32,602 bases of DNA, taken from positions 1 through 32,602 of the forward strand of contig ML769932.1 in assembly GCA_009733575.1 (NCBI GenBank), read 5' to 3'. The notes under the pieces are model-generated. The model saw nothing but the letters and a program-made list of their open reading frames with translations. It was not told the DNA's origin and did no database searches. This document shows positions 10,453 through 19,043 of the stretch, piece by piece. This DNA is from Gymnopus androsaceus JB14. Lineage: Eukaryota; Basidiomycota; Agaricomycetes; Agaricales; Omphalotaceae. The first letter of the stretch is position 1, and every line of letters begins with the position of its first letter. A program made the translations under genes and the position numbers.

Positions 10453-11831
10453 TACTTTCTTGGGTTCAAAAACACCCAGTTGCATAGTTGTAAATAGCTG
10501 AATTCTGCAACTTGTACATAAAAAATTCATAATGCATTACTTGATCAGTACCCTTAAGAATATAAGTAATGCATTACTCAATAAGTGCCCTTAAGTAGTA
10601 GTGCATTACTTACAGAAGCAAACCTGGAAGCAAAACAGACCCAGAAGCAAAACATGTGATATTTTTGCTTGCAGAGCACCACTTGACCCCGGAATTTTTT
10701 TGTAACAAGTATTTGAGTGTGCCCTGACTCAGATGTACCATACCTGAACCAAAAAAATCTACATAATATGCCATTAAAAATTAAATATGGCTCTTTAGGC
10801 CAAAAAGCTTTTTTTTGGTTAAGATGGGCCTGTTACAGTGAAAAACCCAGTGTTATATGCATTTGAATATACTCAAAAATCATGATAAATATATGAGAGT
10901 AGGCTCCCATAAAAGGAACAGCAGGTTTCCTATACTCAGACCATATGTTTCGGATGGGGGTTTTCAACACTTTTTGAGAAAGGAGCAGAACTTTCTTTAC
11001 AGATACACTGGACACCATTTAAAAAATCTGGAAAATTCAGAATCTGTTTCACCGACATATATTCAACCGTGAACAAAAAAAGAATCAAGAAAATCCATTA
11101 ATATTTGCATTCTGTGTGTCTATTTTGTAATTTTGTTTTGGATCAAGGTTTGCTTCTGTACTAAGTACACTTAAGCAAAGTGTTAAGACTTAGGTTTGAT
11201 GGGAACCTAGGTCCTATGTGTTAATTACCCATTTTGGGTAATGCTGAGGGAAAGTAGAGCTCAGCAGCTTACCTATTTGCTGGTTTCCCTGGTCAAGCAG
11301 CCAAGCCCTGGGCAAAACTCCAGGGCCCCAATAGCTATTGGAAAATAATGCATTACTTGTGCCCGAGACTTACTTCTATATAAAGCAGGTACAGGAGGGG
11401 AGGGAGGGGTCTACCAACCCTTATTTTACTGAATAATTAAAGAAAACTTACTGAAAAATCATGAAAAATACCAAAAGAAATTTCGGACATAGTTCCTACC
11501 CACAGGCATTTATTTCATACATAAAATCATTAATACAAAATATAGCCTGCTTCCTTACTAGAAAAGATATATATGAAGACTAATACTTCAGACTAGACAA
11601 TACTTTGTAGGGCATAGATTTAAAAAGCTCACACTGGGTGCAAATCTGCACCCTCAATATTTTCAGTTTTTTTCATGATTTTTCAGTAATTATGAGATCT
11701 AATGGCCAACTTTTATTTTATGTGTCACACCTGTCGCACTTTTGTCACAGCACTTTAACTTGCCATACATGGTTGTATATACACAAGCAATAGTCATGGT
11801 CACAGAGACCTTGTTACATCACATCTTTACT
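10453..11831. other. Unassigned DNA with short direct and inverted repeats
   Basis: The palindromic motif TAATGCATTACT occurs at 10530-10541 and 10567-10578, in part at 10600-10610, and again at 11346-11357; three of these are followed by a (G)TGCCC or CCCTTAAG string. A 21-bp perfect inverted repeat TTACTGAAAAATCATGAAAAA lies at 11448-11468 with its complement at 11669-11689, so the 11448-11689 block may be a small inverted-repeat element. A hairpin ATTACCCA-TTT-TGGGTAAT lies near 11223-11241. No gene seen. Confidence 0.5.
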
Positions 11832-12180
11832 GTTAAAGTTCAGACAATGGAAATAGAGGTGGCTGAATGAACTGAAGAATGAAGGTAGGTGGCTGATCAC
11901 AAAGTTTTAAACAACAAAGATGAACTTCTTAGGTGGCCAAATAAAACTAAGTGAACAACAATGAAAAGGAGGTGGCCAAGAGAGCACAAGGCTCAAACAA
12001 TGAAGATGAACATCTTAGGTGGCTAAGTGAACCAAGTGAGCAAATGATGAAAAGGAGGAGGCCGCGGATGCACAACATTCAAATGATGAAGATAAATATC
12101 TTAGGTGGCCGAAAAAAATGTACACACAATGAAAAGGAGGTGGCCGACTGGATTAAAAATTCAGACAACGGAAGAAATAC
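11832..12180. repeat. 86-bp minisatellite, about four units
   Basis: The anchor AAGATGAAC/AAGATAAAT followed by TCTTAGGTGGC recurs at 11917, 12003 and 12089, exactly 86 bp apart, with a decayed copy near 12172 and a partial one near 11835. Each unit has two half-units: one with TCTTAGGTGGC, one with AATGAAAAGGAGGTGGCC. The open frame across it is a by-product of the repeat. Confidence 0.8.
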
Positions 12181-12208
12181 CCAACTGAGCAAAGGACCAG
12201 CTGAGAAA

Positions 12209-12405
12209 AATTGAATGGCTTTCTGGGTGCATTCAATGTACACTGAGCAGCTTTCTGGGCGTACTCAGTTGCAGATATGGAAATATACATATTGAGAAGC
12301 TTTCTGGGCACCCTCAATACACCTGTGAGCAGCTTAAAAGGCATGCTCACTAAATGAAGAAAAGACATATACTGAGAGGCTATCAGGGCACACTCAACAT
12401 AAATG
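12209..12405. repeat. Five imperfect copies of a hairpin-like GAGCAGCTTTCTGGGC...CTCA motif
   Basis: Copies start near 12213, 12243, 12290, 12330 and 12372. Each has TGAG at one end and CTCA at the other (ATTCA in the first), flanking AGCTTTCTGGGC or a variant, so each can form a short stem. Spacing is irregular (30-48 bp). It directly follows the 86-bp minisatellite. Confidence 0.6.
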
Positions 12406-12618
12406 AAGGAATTTAAGATATGCAACAACTGGACAAAAGCCAAAGTTGCAAGTAGGCTAGAGATAAAGTGGAGGAGAAGGAATTGGGCATTCATAAATCT
12501 CACTGAGAACCCATAGTGTCAGGCCTTGGCTCATTTCTCATCTGCTATCCACCCGCTGATGTTTCCCACACTTCCTGACCATCCGCGGATACTTCCCGCA
12601 CTCATTACCTACACAGGT

Positions 12619-13573
12619 GGCCCAACCTATTAAACTAAGTTTAACCCCGGCGATTTTAAACCAGGGTTCACTTTTTTTAAACTGAGGTTCATTATGATAA
12701 GATAGATTCTGGGCTCAATTGAGCCCCAGGTTAAAAAAGTTGATCCCTGGTACCAATCGTGTTTCAGCCCATGGATCGTGCCTTTTGCCGGACCGCAGCT
12801 GTCGATATTCCGTTCACATCCGAATCAGTTCCCAACTTCTCCGATACTCCAAAAAATAGCAGTAAAAATGCCTTCGATGCTACTGACATACATATTATAT
12901 ATATATGAGAAATAAATGCACCAATCAGCGATTGTCGACCTCCCCAAACAATGACCCATAATCCATGGACATATCAGTCATAATGACCAAGCGAAAAAAG
13001 GAATACCTTCGAGCATCCAGATAATATAGAAAGGGTACTATACCATGAAAAGTACAAAGCCTCTTGAGCACGGCACCTTGATCTTTCTTGTATTTGATTC
13101 TCTTGCTGTTGAATGCTGTTGAGCATCTTGAGGTTGAGCGTCTTGAGGTTGAGGTTGAGAGCTGATCTTGCCGATTCGCTTGCTGTTGAGTGCCTTCAGG
13201 TTGACTATCAATCCCAGTGTCCATTTTCTTTGGAGCCTTGCACTTGACCTCTGTCTTTGAGCGATAAGAAAATGCTTGTCTTTGTGGACGAAGTTTGAGG
13301 CCGTCATGGTTGCTGTGAAAGATGAACCAAGCATGTGACACTCACATGGACGGAGAAGGTTACAGGAAGCAAAGTTGAGTTTATCCACAGCTGGATAAAC
13401 TCAGTTTTGGTCCCGGAATCTCATCTGGTTCCATGAAAGTAAAACAATTTGCAACACAGTCTATCTAAGCGATTTTAAACCAGGGTCCAAAATTTTGAGC
13501 CTCAGTTTAAATCGGAAAGTGGTCCTGAGTCTATCCGCGGCTGGATAAACTCAGTTTATCTGAGGGTTTGGCC
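12619..13573. mobile_element. Inverted-repeat element nested in the solo LTR, ~955 bp
   Basis: Left end GGCCCAACC..TAAACTAAGTTTA, right end (complement) GGCCAAACC..TAAACTGAGTTTATCC, imperfect. Subterminal GCGATTTTAAACCAGGGT occurs near both ends as a direct repeat and TTTAAACTGAGG.TCA as an inverted one. A 16-bp perfect palindrome GGGCTCAATTGAGCCC lies at 12711-12726. TACA at 12610-12613 and 13577-13580 may be a 4-bp target duplication, which would move the ends to 12614 and 13576; not certain. The minus frames at 12925-13388 show only Gln-rich repeats and no transposase. Confidence 0.6.
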
Positions 13574-13599
13574 GTGTACATTGCGGGCGCTTTCCATGC

Positions 13600-13710
13600 T
13601 TATTTACCATTTATCCTGCCTGCCGGGCACTTTCTACATGTGATTACCACTTATCCTGCCTCCCGGGTGCCTCCTGCACTTGATAACCATCCATCAGGCC
13701 CTCCCGACGA
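13600..13710 (+). repeat. 40-bp tandem repeat in the solo LTR upstream of its TATA box
   Basis: Three diverged units begin TTACCATTTATCCTGCC, TTACCACTTATCCTGCC and TAACCATCCATCAGGCC at about 40-bp intervals, each followed by a CCCGGG/CCGGGC-like core. Loosely similar units (ACCATCCGCGGATACTTCCC) lie at 12560-12610 on the other side of the nested element. Position just 5' of the TATA box suggests a U3 enhancer; that is inference. Confidence 0.6.
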
Positions 13711-13730
13711 CTTACACAGCCACCCTACAG

Positions 13731-13738
13731 TATATAAG
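13731..13738 (+). promoter_or_regulatory. TATA box of the solo LTR
   Basis: TATATAAG, followed about 70 bp later by a (CTGTCT)n microsatellite at 13806-13829. It sets the likely orientation of the LTR. Confidence 0.5.
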
Positions 13739-14029
13739 TAGACACCCCGAGTCCATGCACCCTAGTCTGTTATTACCATTGTTACCGAATCGATCCCATT
13801 TTGCTTCTGTCTCTGTCTCTGTCTCTCTATTTCTATCTGTTCTAACTAGTTGTGCCTTCCGAGCTCCGTTCGAAGGCTCACTGTCATCTGCATCAACTGC
13901 GAGGCTCTGTCCATAGATACCAAATCTACGTCCAGAGCTCACTGTCTTCTATCTCTGTTTACAACTTTACAACCAAAGCTCCTTGGGAGCTTCCTATTTG
14001 GGTTTTGCTACCTCTAGAACCTCTGGGAC

Positions 14030-14255
14030 CATCCGCTTTCACTCAATTCCATCCGCTCCCACGCTATTTCCATCCGCTCTCACGCTATTCCATCCGCTCT
14101 CACACTATTCCCATCCGCTTTCACCCTACTCCATCCACTCCCACGCTATTTCCGTCCGCTTTTGCACTATTCCGTCCGCTCCCACGCTATTTCCGCCCGC
14201 TTTCACCCTATTCCACCCGCTCTCACGCTATTTCCGTCCGCATTATCCATATTCG
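14030..14255. repeat. 20/21-bp minisatellite with 41-bp higher-order unit
   Basis: Eleven copies of CATCCGCT or close variants start at 14030, 14050, 14071, 14091, 14112, 14132, 14153, 14173, 14194, 14214 and 14235. Steps alternate strictly 20, 21, 20, 21. The 21-bp units mostly read CACGCTATTTC at their end, the 20-bp ones ATTC or CTC, so the true unit is a 41-bp dimer. A lone copy at 14296 lies 61 bp on, nearly in register. Open frames here (166 and 190 codons) are by-products. Confidence 0.9.
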
Positions 14256-14698
14256 GACTTATTACACCTTTTTGGACCACCCTTCACCCATATTCCATCC
14301 GCTCCCACTCATTTCTGGTCGTCGGACCACAATACCACCCGCTTCCTCCTGATTACGTCAGCGGGTGGCCTGTACACTGTTCCTTGCACCTCTGAGGCTT
14401 GTACTGTTCCGTACAACACTCATACTACTGTCCAGACCCACCTTACGGCACGGTTACCCCGGGTGGTCGCATTTGGTCTCCACCTACATCTAGGTGCGAG
14501 ACATTCGGGATACGTTGGTCTGAGATCCGTTTCGTGCACCGGGTCTCACACATAGCCCATCCATCTACTCATTCAAGCCTAGGTAAAAGAATTGCTGCAC
14601 TCAATCCCTTGTTGAAGAAAGTCTTGATATCTTATAGTCAGAGGATAAGAGAGGATAATGAATAGCATTCAAAAACCATAAGATATGACTGAGGAAGG

Positions 14699-15008
14699 TG
14701 TTGGAGATTATCTTGGAAATGCAGTGCAATACCCTGGTTACAATCTGTAAGTAAACCAGTGTTCACCAGTGCATTGCTACGACAAACTTGAGTCATTATT
14801 GACTCACACTTACACTACCATAGTCAGTATGACTCACTTAATATATACAAGTCAAGTACAGTCAGCAGTAGTCACTACTAGTCAGGTTGAGTCATTCATG
14901 TATATTTTCCCATGTACTAGGTAGAAGGTATAAATACTAGACTTTAGGGAGTGTACTCTCTATCTGCAATTACCCCACTTCTACCACTGCATGAATAACC
15001 TGCTAACA
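14699..15008 (+). repeat. 5' LTR of family B
   Basis: 310 bp from TGTTGGAGATTATC to CTGCTAACA. TATA box TATAAATA at 14929-14936. The U3 part is crowded with AGTCA half sites and four full TGA(C/G)TCA sites. Compared with the 3' LTR it has T for C at base 3 and seven more transitions. Confidence 0.95.
14789..14894. promoter_or_regulatory. Cluster of four TGA(C/G)TCA sites in the U3 of family B
   Basis: TGAGTCA at 14789-14795, TGACTCA at 14800-14806, TGACTCA at 14830-14836 and TGAGTCA at 14888-14894. This palindrome is the binding site of bZIP factors of the Gcn4/AP-1 type. All four are 35-140 bp upstream of the TATA box. The 3' LTR keeps three; its second copy reads TTAACTCA after a transition. 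Role in transcription is inference. Confidence 0.6.
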
Positions 15009-15025
15009 GGTTATGGGCCCCGGCC
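15009..15025 (+). promoter_or_regulatory. Primer-binding site of family B (half-tRNA type)
   Basis: GGTTATGGGCCCCGGCC immediately follows the LTR end, identical to the family A site. Same interpretation: internal initiator tRNA-Met fragment as primer. Confidence 0.82.
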
Positions 15026-15219
15026 CTAAATAATTCACCACATCTATTACTTGTCTTAAACTATTGCACTTGTTCTACAAGTCCGAACTTTAGTAGGACC
15101 ACTGAGAGAACATATAACCAACCCAGAAATTTTTATGCTACAAGTCTGAACAAGAGTAGGACCTCTGATAGACATAACAACTAATATAATCCCATACCAC
15201 CAAATTTATATTCATCATT

Positions 15220-16332
15220 ATGGGTGAATCATCCTACCGTATTGAACTCCTCAATGAGGACAATTATCTTCCCTGGAAACGTTGTGTTTTGGCTATCCTC
15301 CGAGACAAGGAACTGTTGGGTTATGCAGATGGGTCAATCAAGAAGCCCATTGCTGCTACATTTATTCCTACTACAGAGGAAACCAAAGCTATTACAGAAT
15401 GGGAGAAGAAAGATGGAAAGGCCCAGAGTCAGATTGAACTGAGTCTGGGGGATTCCCAAATGGTTCACATTGCAGGTGAAAAGTCTTCTGCTGAAATGTG
15501 GAACCAAATTAGAACGGTAAAGGAATCAAGTGGACAACTGGGTATCATGTCATACCGCCGTCGGTTATACCGGACATTAGCAGATGATGGAAGAGATATT
15601 CCGACTCATCTAAAGGAACTTCGCTCTATTCAAGAGCAGCTCCAAACAATGGGTGATACTGTCTCAGATGATGAAATGGTGACTATGATTGTCACATCCC
15701 TTCCAGAGAACTGGGATCAGTTCACTAGTGCATACTTTGGTGCACAGAATGTCATGGAAAATGCCCAGTCTAGTAGTCCTGGGGTACCAGGGACAACAGT
15801 CAAGAGGCCAATCACTAGTCATGAAATTATTGCTTTGATATTGGGTGAGGATAGACGTTGCAAAGAGAAGAGTGACCCTACATTTAATGGAGACAGTGCA
15901 TCAGCATCAGCACTTATCGGAAACCAGAATAAACCTACATCCCATGGACATAGTTATCAGCCTACCAGTTTCCAAGGTAATAGGCACTCAAAAATGAAGT
16001 GCCATAACTGTGGAAAACTGGGTCATATCAAACCTAATTGTTGGTGTCCAGGTGGCAGAAAAGAAGGCAAAGGACCTAAACAAAAAGGCAAACATACAGC
16101 TAATATGGCAAATGATAATCAACTAGCCTCAAGTTTTATGGGAATAGAAGAGAAGCATTTTGATGCCAGACTCGGAAAGTCTGCATGGTTGGCTGACTCT
16201 GGGTGCACTACACACATTTCAAATAAACAGGAAGCATTCACTGATTTTGTACCAATGGATACCACAATCCAGGGTATTGGAAAGAGTGTTTTAAGGGCCA
16301 AAGGTTCAGGAACTGTAATTCTCGAATCAATA
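15220..16332 (+). pseudogene. Family B gag and protease
   Basis: ATG at 15220 (MGESSYRIELLNEDNYLPWK) starts a typical copia gag that coats the retroelement RNA. About 370 residues: gag domain (residues 1-190, with SLPENWDQFTSAY), a CCHC knuckle CHNCGKLGHIKPNC at about 260-280, then an aspartic protease motif LADSGCTTHIS at about 330. The frame is open until the 168-bp MITE at 16333 splits the protease after VILESI. The long continuation into the MITE is not real coding. Confidence 0.92.
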
Positions 16333-16500
16333 GGGATGTTTCGCTGCGGCAAAATTTGCCAGTGGCAGAGGCAAAATTTGCCAAGTTTTATGGCAAATTT
16401 TTATGGCATGACGTAGTGCAAACTCTATGGAGTGCGGCCAAATTTGCTATATATTACGGCAAATTTTGGAGCAGCAAAATTTGCCGCAGCGAAACATCCC
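16333..16500. mobile_element. 168-bp MITE with TA target site
   Basis: Inverted ends GGGATGTTTCGCTGCGGCAA at 16333 and its complement at 16500; arms match at 27 of 28 positions. TA flanks both sides (16331-16332 and 16501-16502), as in Tc1/mariner-type elements. Taking out the element and one TA restores the protease-integrase reading frame. Six copies or variants of the near-palindrome GGCAAAATTTGCC fill it (for example 16348-16360 and 16370-16382), so it can fold almost throughout. No coding capacity. Confidence 0.9.
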
Positions 16501-16502
16501 TA

Positions 16503-16893
16503 ATAATCAATGGTCAGGTTATCCCTGTCACTCTGAAAAACACCTTATATGCACCAGATGCAATGAACAACTTGTTATCTGTCTCAAGAATTGATGATGG
16601 AGGTGGCGAGCTCAATTTCAAGAGTGGCCAAGTGCAACTTTTTGACATGCACAAGAATTTATTGATAAATGGTGAAAAGAAGCACTGTTTGTATTATTTG
16701 AAGGCACATGCTAGGGAAGCAGAACATGCAAATGCAGCCAGTGATCAGGAGAAGTCACATACCTGGGAAGAGTGGCATAGAAAGTATGGCCACATTGGAA
16801 ATTCAACATTGGAAACCCTCCAGAAAGATGGACTTGTGGAAGGACTTAATGTTGACTTAAATAGCCCACATGCAGGGGATTGTGAAGCTTGTA
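16503..16893 (+). pseudogene. Family B protease end and integrase zinc-binding domain
   Basis: Continues the frame after the MITE with INGQVIPVTLKNTLYAPDAM and LLSVSRIDDGGG, typical of the segment after copia protease. It then has the pre-integrase HHCC-type zinc domain: EEWHRKYGHIGNSTLETLQ (two His) and later CEACI (Cys pair). Right after CEACI the sequence jumps to the C-terminal half of the integrase core (LASEGIELNP), in another frame. The lost segment should carry the first two catalytic Asp residues; I estimate 100 or more codons missing. Confidence 0.88.
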
Positions 16894-18000
16894 TTTGGGT
16901 TGGCATCTGAAGGGATTGAATTGAATCCCAATGCACCATACTCTCCATCACAGAATGGAGTATCTGAAAGGATGAACAGAACATTAGCGGAACTAGCAAG
17001 AGCAATGATTTTTGCAAAGAACCTACCTAAAAGTCTTTGGGAATGGGCAGTTGCACATGCTGCATACATCCAAAATCGTTCACCAACAAAGGCCCTTGCT
17101 GGGAAGACACCACATGAGGCATTTACAAGAGAGAAACCAAGGGTTTCTCACTTTGAGGAATTTGGATCTGATGTTTGGATATTTAAAGAGAATGTCAAGG
17201 AAATTTCGAAATTGGATCCAAGAGCAGAAAAACATACCTTTGTAGGGTATGAAGATGGTCCAAGGGCAATACGGTATTATGACCGTAGTACTCACAGAGT
17301 AAAAATATCCCGGAACTTTTTATTCGAGTCAGGAACTTCAAGCAAACAATATCTTGAAGAAATGATCACATTGCTGCTTGAGGGGGAGCTAGGAGAAGAC
17401 TCGCAGCAATCTGTATCAAAGGCACCAATAAATTCACCAGCTAAAGCTGACAATACTGGAAAATTTCCAGAAACAGTTAGTGAACAGATAGAGAGTGCAA
17501 TCAAGGCACCTTTACCTGCTACTCCTAGGAAATCTAAATCCTCCGAGCCTACAACAACCTTACAGACTGAGTATGATGATAGCCCAAATTGTCTCAATCC
17601 TATTCCACTCCGCAGGCTTACCAGACCAACTAAAGATCACAATTATTGGCAACTTGGGAACCCTGATGCCAGACTTGATAAACAGCATGAAAGTGAACGT
17701 GCAAAGATGGCTATAGAGGATGAAGATGATACCAAATCATTCCAACACTATGCATTTGCATCTTCAGTTGGAGAAACTAGTGATAAGGATTCAGACATAC
17801 CTCAGAGTCTTGAAGAAGCACAAAAATCTCCAGCTTGGTCAAAATGGGAGATTGCAATTCAAGATGAATTGAATACCTTGAATAAACAAGGGACCTGGAA
17901 ACTCATAGAGAAACCAGAAGATCGGAAACCTGTTGGGAGTAAATGGGTTTTTGATATTAAACGTGACTGTCAAGGTAATATTGAACGGTATAAAGCATGA
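16894..18000 (+). pseudogene. Family B integrase C-terminal half and start of reverse transcriptase
   Basis: Open to TGA at 17998-18000. It keeps the core end with the third catalytic residue (Glu in SQNGVSERMNRTLAELARAM), then NRSPTKALAGKTPHEAFTRE and FVGYEDGPRAIRYYD, a variable acidic linker, and the start of the copia reverse transcriptase (LNTLNKQGTWKLIEKPED, GSKWVFDIKRD). The stop falls in the conserved KARLVAKG motif and fits CGA to TGA. Confidence 0.9.
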
Positions 18001-18682
18001 TTAGTGGCGAAAGGGTACTCGCAGGTACCTGGAATGGATTATTTCAACACTTATTCGCCAGTGGTTCGTTTGGAGTCCTTACAAACATTATTAGCCATTG
18101 CGGCATCTGAAGATCTTGAAATGAGACAACTAGATGTGAAGGGAGCCTACCTTCATGGAGATCTCAAGGAAGAGGTTTATATGGTTCAACCACCCGGTTT
18201 ATGAGGATGGATCTGATCGTGTTTGTCACTTACAAAAGACACTTTATGGACTCAAGTAATCTGGCCGTGAATGGAACCGGAAACTTCATGAAATCCTTTC
18301 AAAAATTGGATTTGAACACATCAGAGTAGACCATGGAGTCTACATCAGAAGAATCAGAGACCAGTTCACCATCATTACAGTTTGGGTGGATGTCCTACTG
18401 TTATTCAGCAATAGTATTCTAATGATGGATGCTGTTGAAGTAGCTCTACAAAAGGAAGTAGAACTCAAAATCATTGGAGAACCAAAGAAAATTATTGGGA
18501 TTGAAATCCATTGCAACAGAGAGACTCGGACCATTCAGATCTCTCAAGAAAAATATATTGAAGGCATCTTGAAGCAATTTGGATATGAGGATATGAGTCC
18601 TGTATCAACCCCAATGGATCCCAATGTCATTTTGGAGAAGTATGAAGGGATAGGAAAGCTTACCAATGGTAAAGGACAAAGC
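18001..18682 (+). pseudogene. Family B reverse transcriptase, broken
   Basis: LVAKGYSQVPGMDYFNTYSP and RQLDVKGAYLHGDLKEEVYM carry the first catalytic Asp region. A frameshift at about 18195-18205 follows (PPG then YEDGSDRVCHLQKTLYGL in another frame), TAA at 18257-18259 replaces a likely Gln codon, and the YVDD box reads WVDV (18383-18394), so the second catalytic Asp is Val. The frame then runs open to the Plavaka insertion after TNGKGQS. Any one of these lesions would inactivate the enzyme. Confidence 0.9.
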
Positions 18683-18698
18683 TTTACATCAGTAAAAC

Positions 18699-19043
18699 GT
18701 CGAGTGGCTTTAGAGCTTTGAAAGCTCCCCTCAAGCTCCCCCCAGGTGGAGCTTGGGAAAGCTCGAGAGCTTTAAATGCACCCCCCGATATCCTTGAAAG
18801 CACCTGTCAAGCACTAAAGCGCACCCAAAGCTACCCATAAGCAACTGATCTTACCATGAAAGCGGGCTCTAAAGTATTATTCAAGCGTGTTTCAAAGCGT
18901 AGGAAAATGAGTAGGGATTTTTCGGTACATACAGACAGCATAACTGTATTGTAATAGTATGTAGATGGGAATGTAATGTGCGTCTGAGTGGAACTTGAAC
19001 ATCAGCGACAGTAGATTAGGATATGAATAAGAATGAACGTACA
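18699..19043. repeat. Left subterminal repeat zone of the Plavaka element
   Basis: At 18700-18780 GAGCTTT, AAGCTCC, GAGCTTG and AAGCTCG alternate in both orientations about every 10-15 bp, followed by AAGC-based variants to about 18900. The rest to 19043 holds no gene. Confidence 0.6.

Larger units (their letters stand above)
12517..14550 (+). mobile_element. Solo LTR (probably gypsy-type), 2034 bp including a nested element
   Basis: Starts TGTCAGGCC at 12517 and ends GTCTCACA at 14550, flanked by a perfect 5-bp duplication CATAG (12512-12516 and 14551-14555). TG...CA ends with a 5-bp duplication are an LTR signature, and no coding region or second LTR is present, so this is a recombination remnant. 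Without the nested element at about 12614-13576 it would be about 1.07 kb. It has a TATATAAG box at 13731-13738, 40-bp repeats upstream of it and a 20/21-bp minisatellite downstream. Orientation follows the TATA box. The gypsy assignment is inference from length only. Confidence 0.8.

Noticed and set aside
11951..12214. 87-codon open frame
   Set aside because: Product of the 86-bp minisatellite.
11832..12405. CRISPR-like array of spaced repeats
   Set aside because: Units are contiguous or irregularly spaced and diverged, with no constant spacer length, and the genome is eukaryotic.
14514..14527. TGGTCTGAGATCCG as a primer-binding site of a retrotransposon
   Set aside because: It lies inside the solo LTR, 24 bases before the end defined by the CATAG duplication, so it is not at an LTR boundary.
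13852..14555. Open frames of 166 and 190 codons (FHPLPRYFHPLSRYS-like)
   Set aside because: They are translations of the 20/21-bp minisatellite in the solo LTR; all frames stay open because the repeat has no stops.
16333..16416. End of the 398-codon gag frame
   Set aside because: The last ~28 codons are MITE sequence, not gag.
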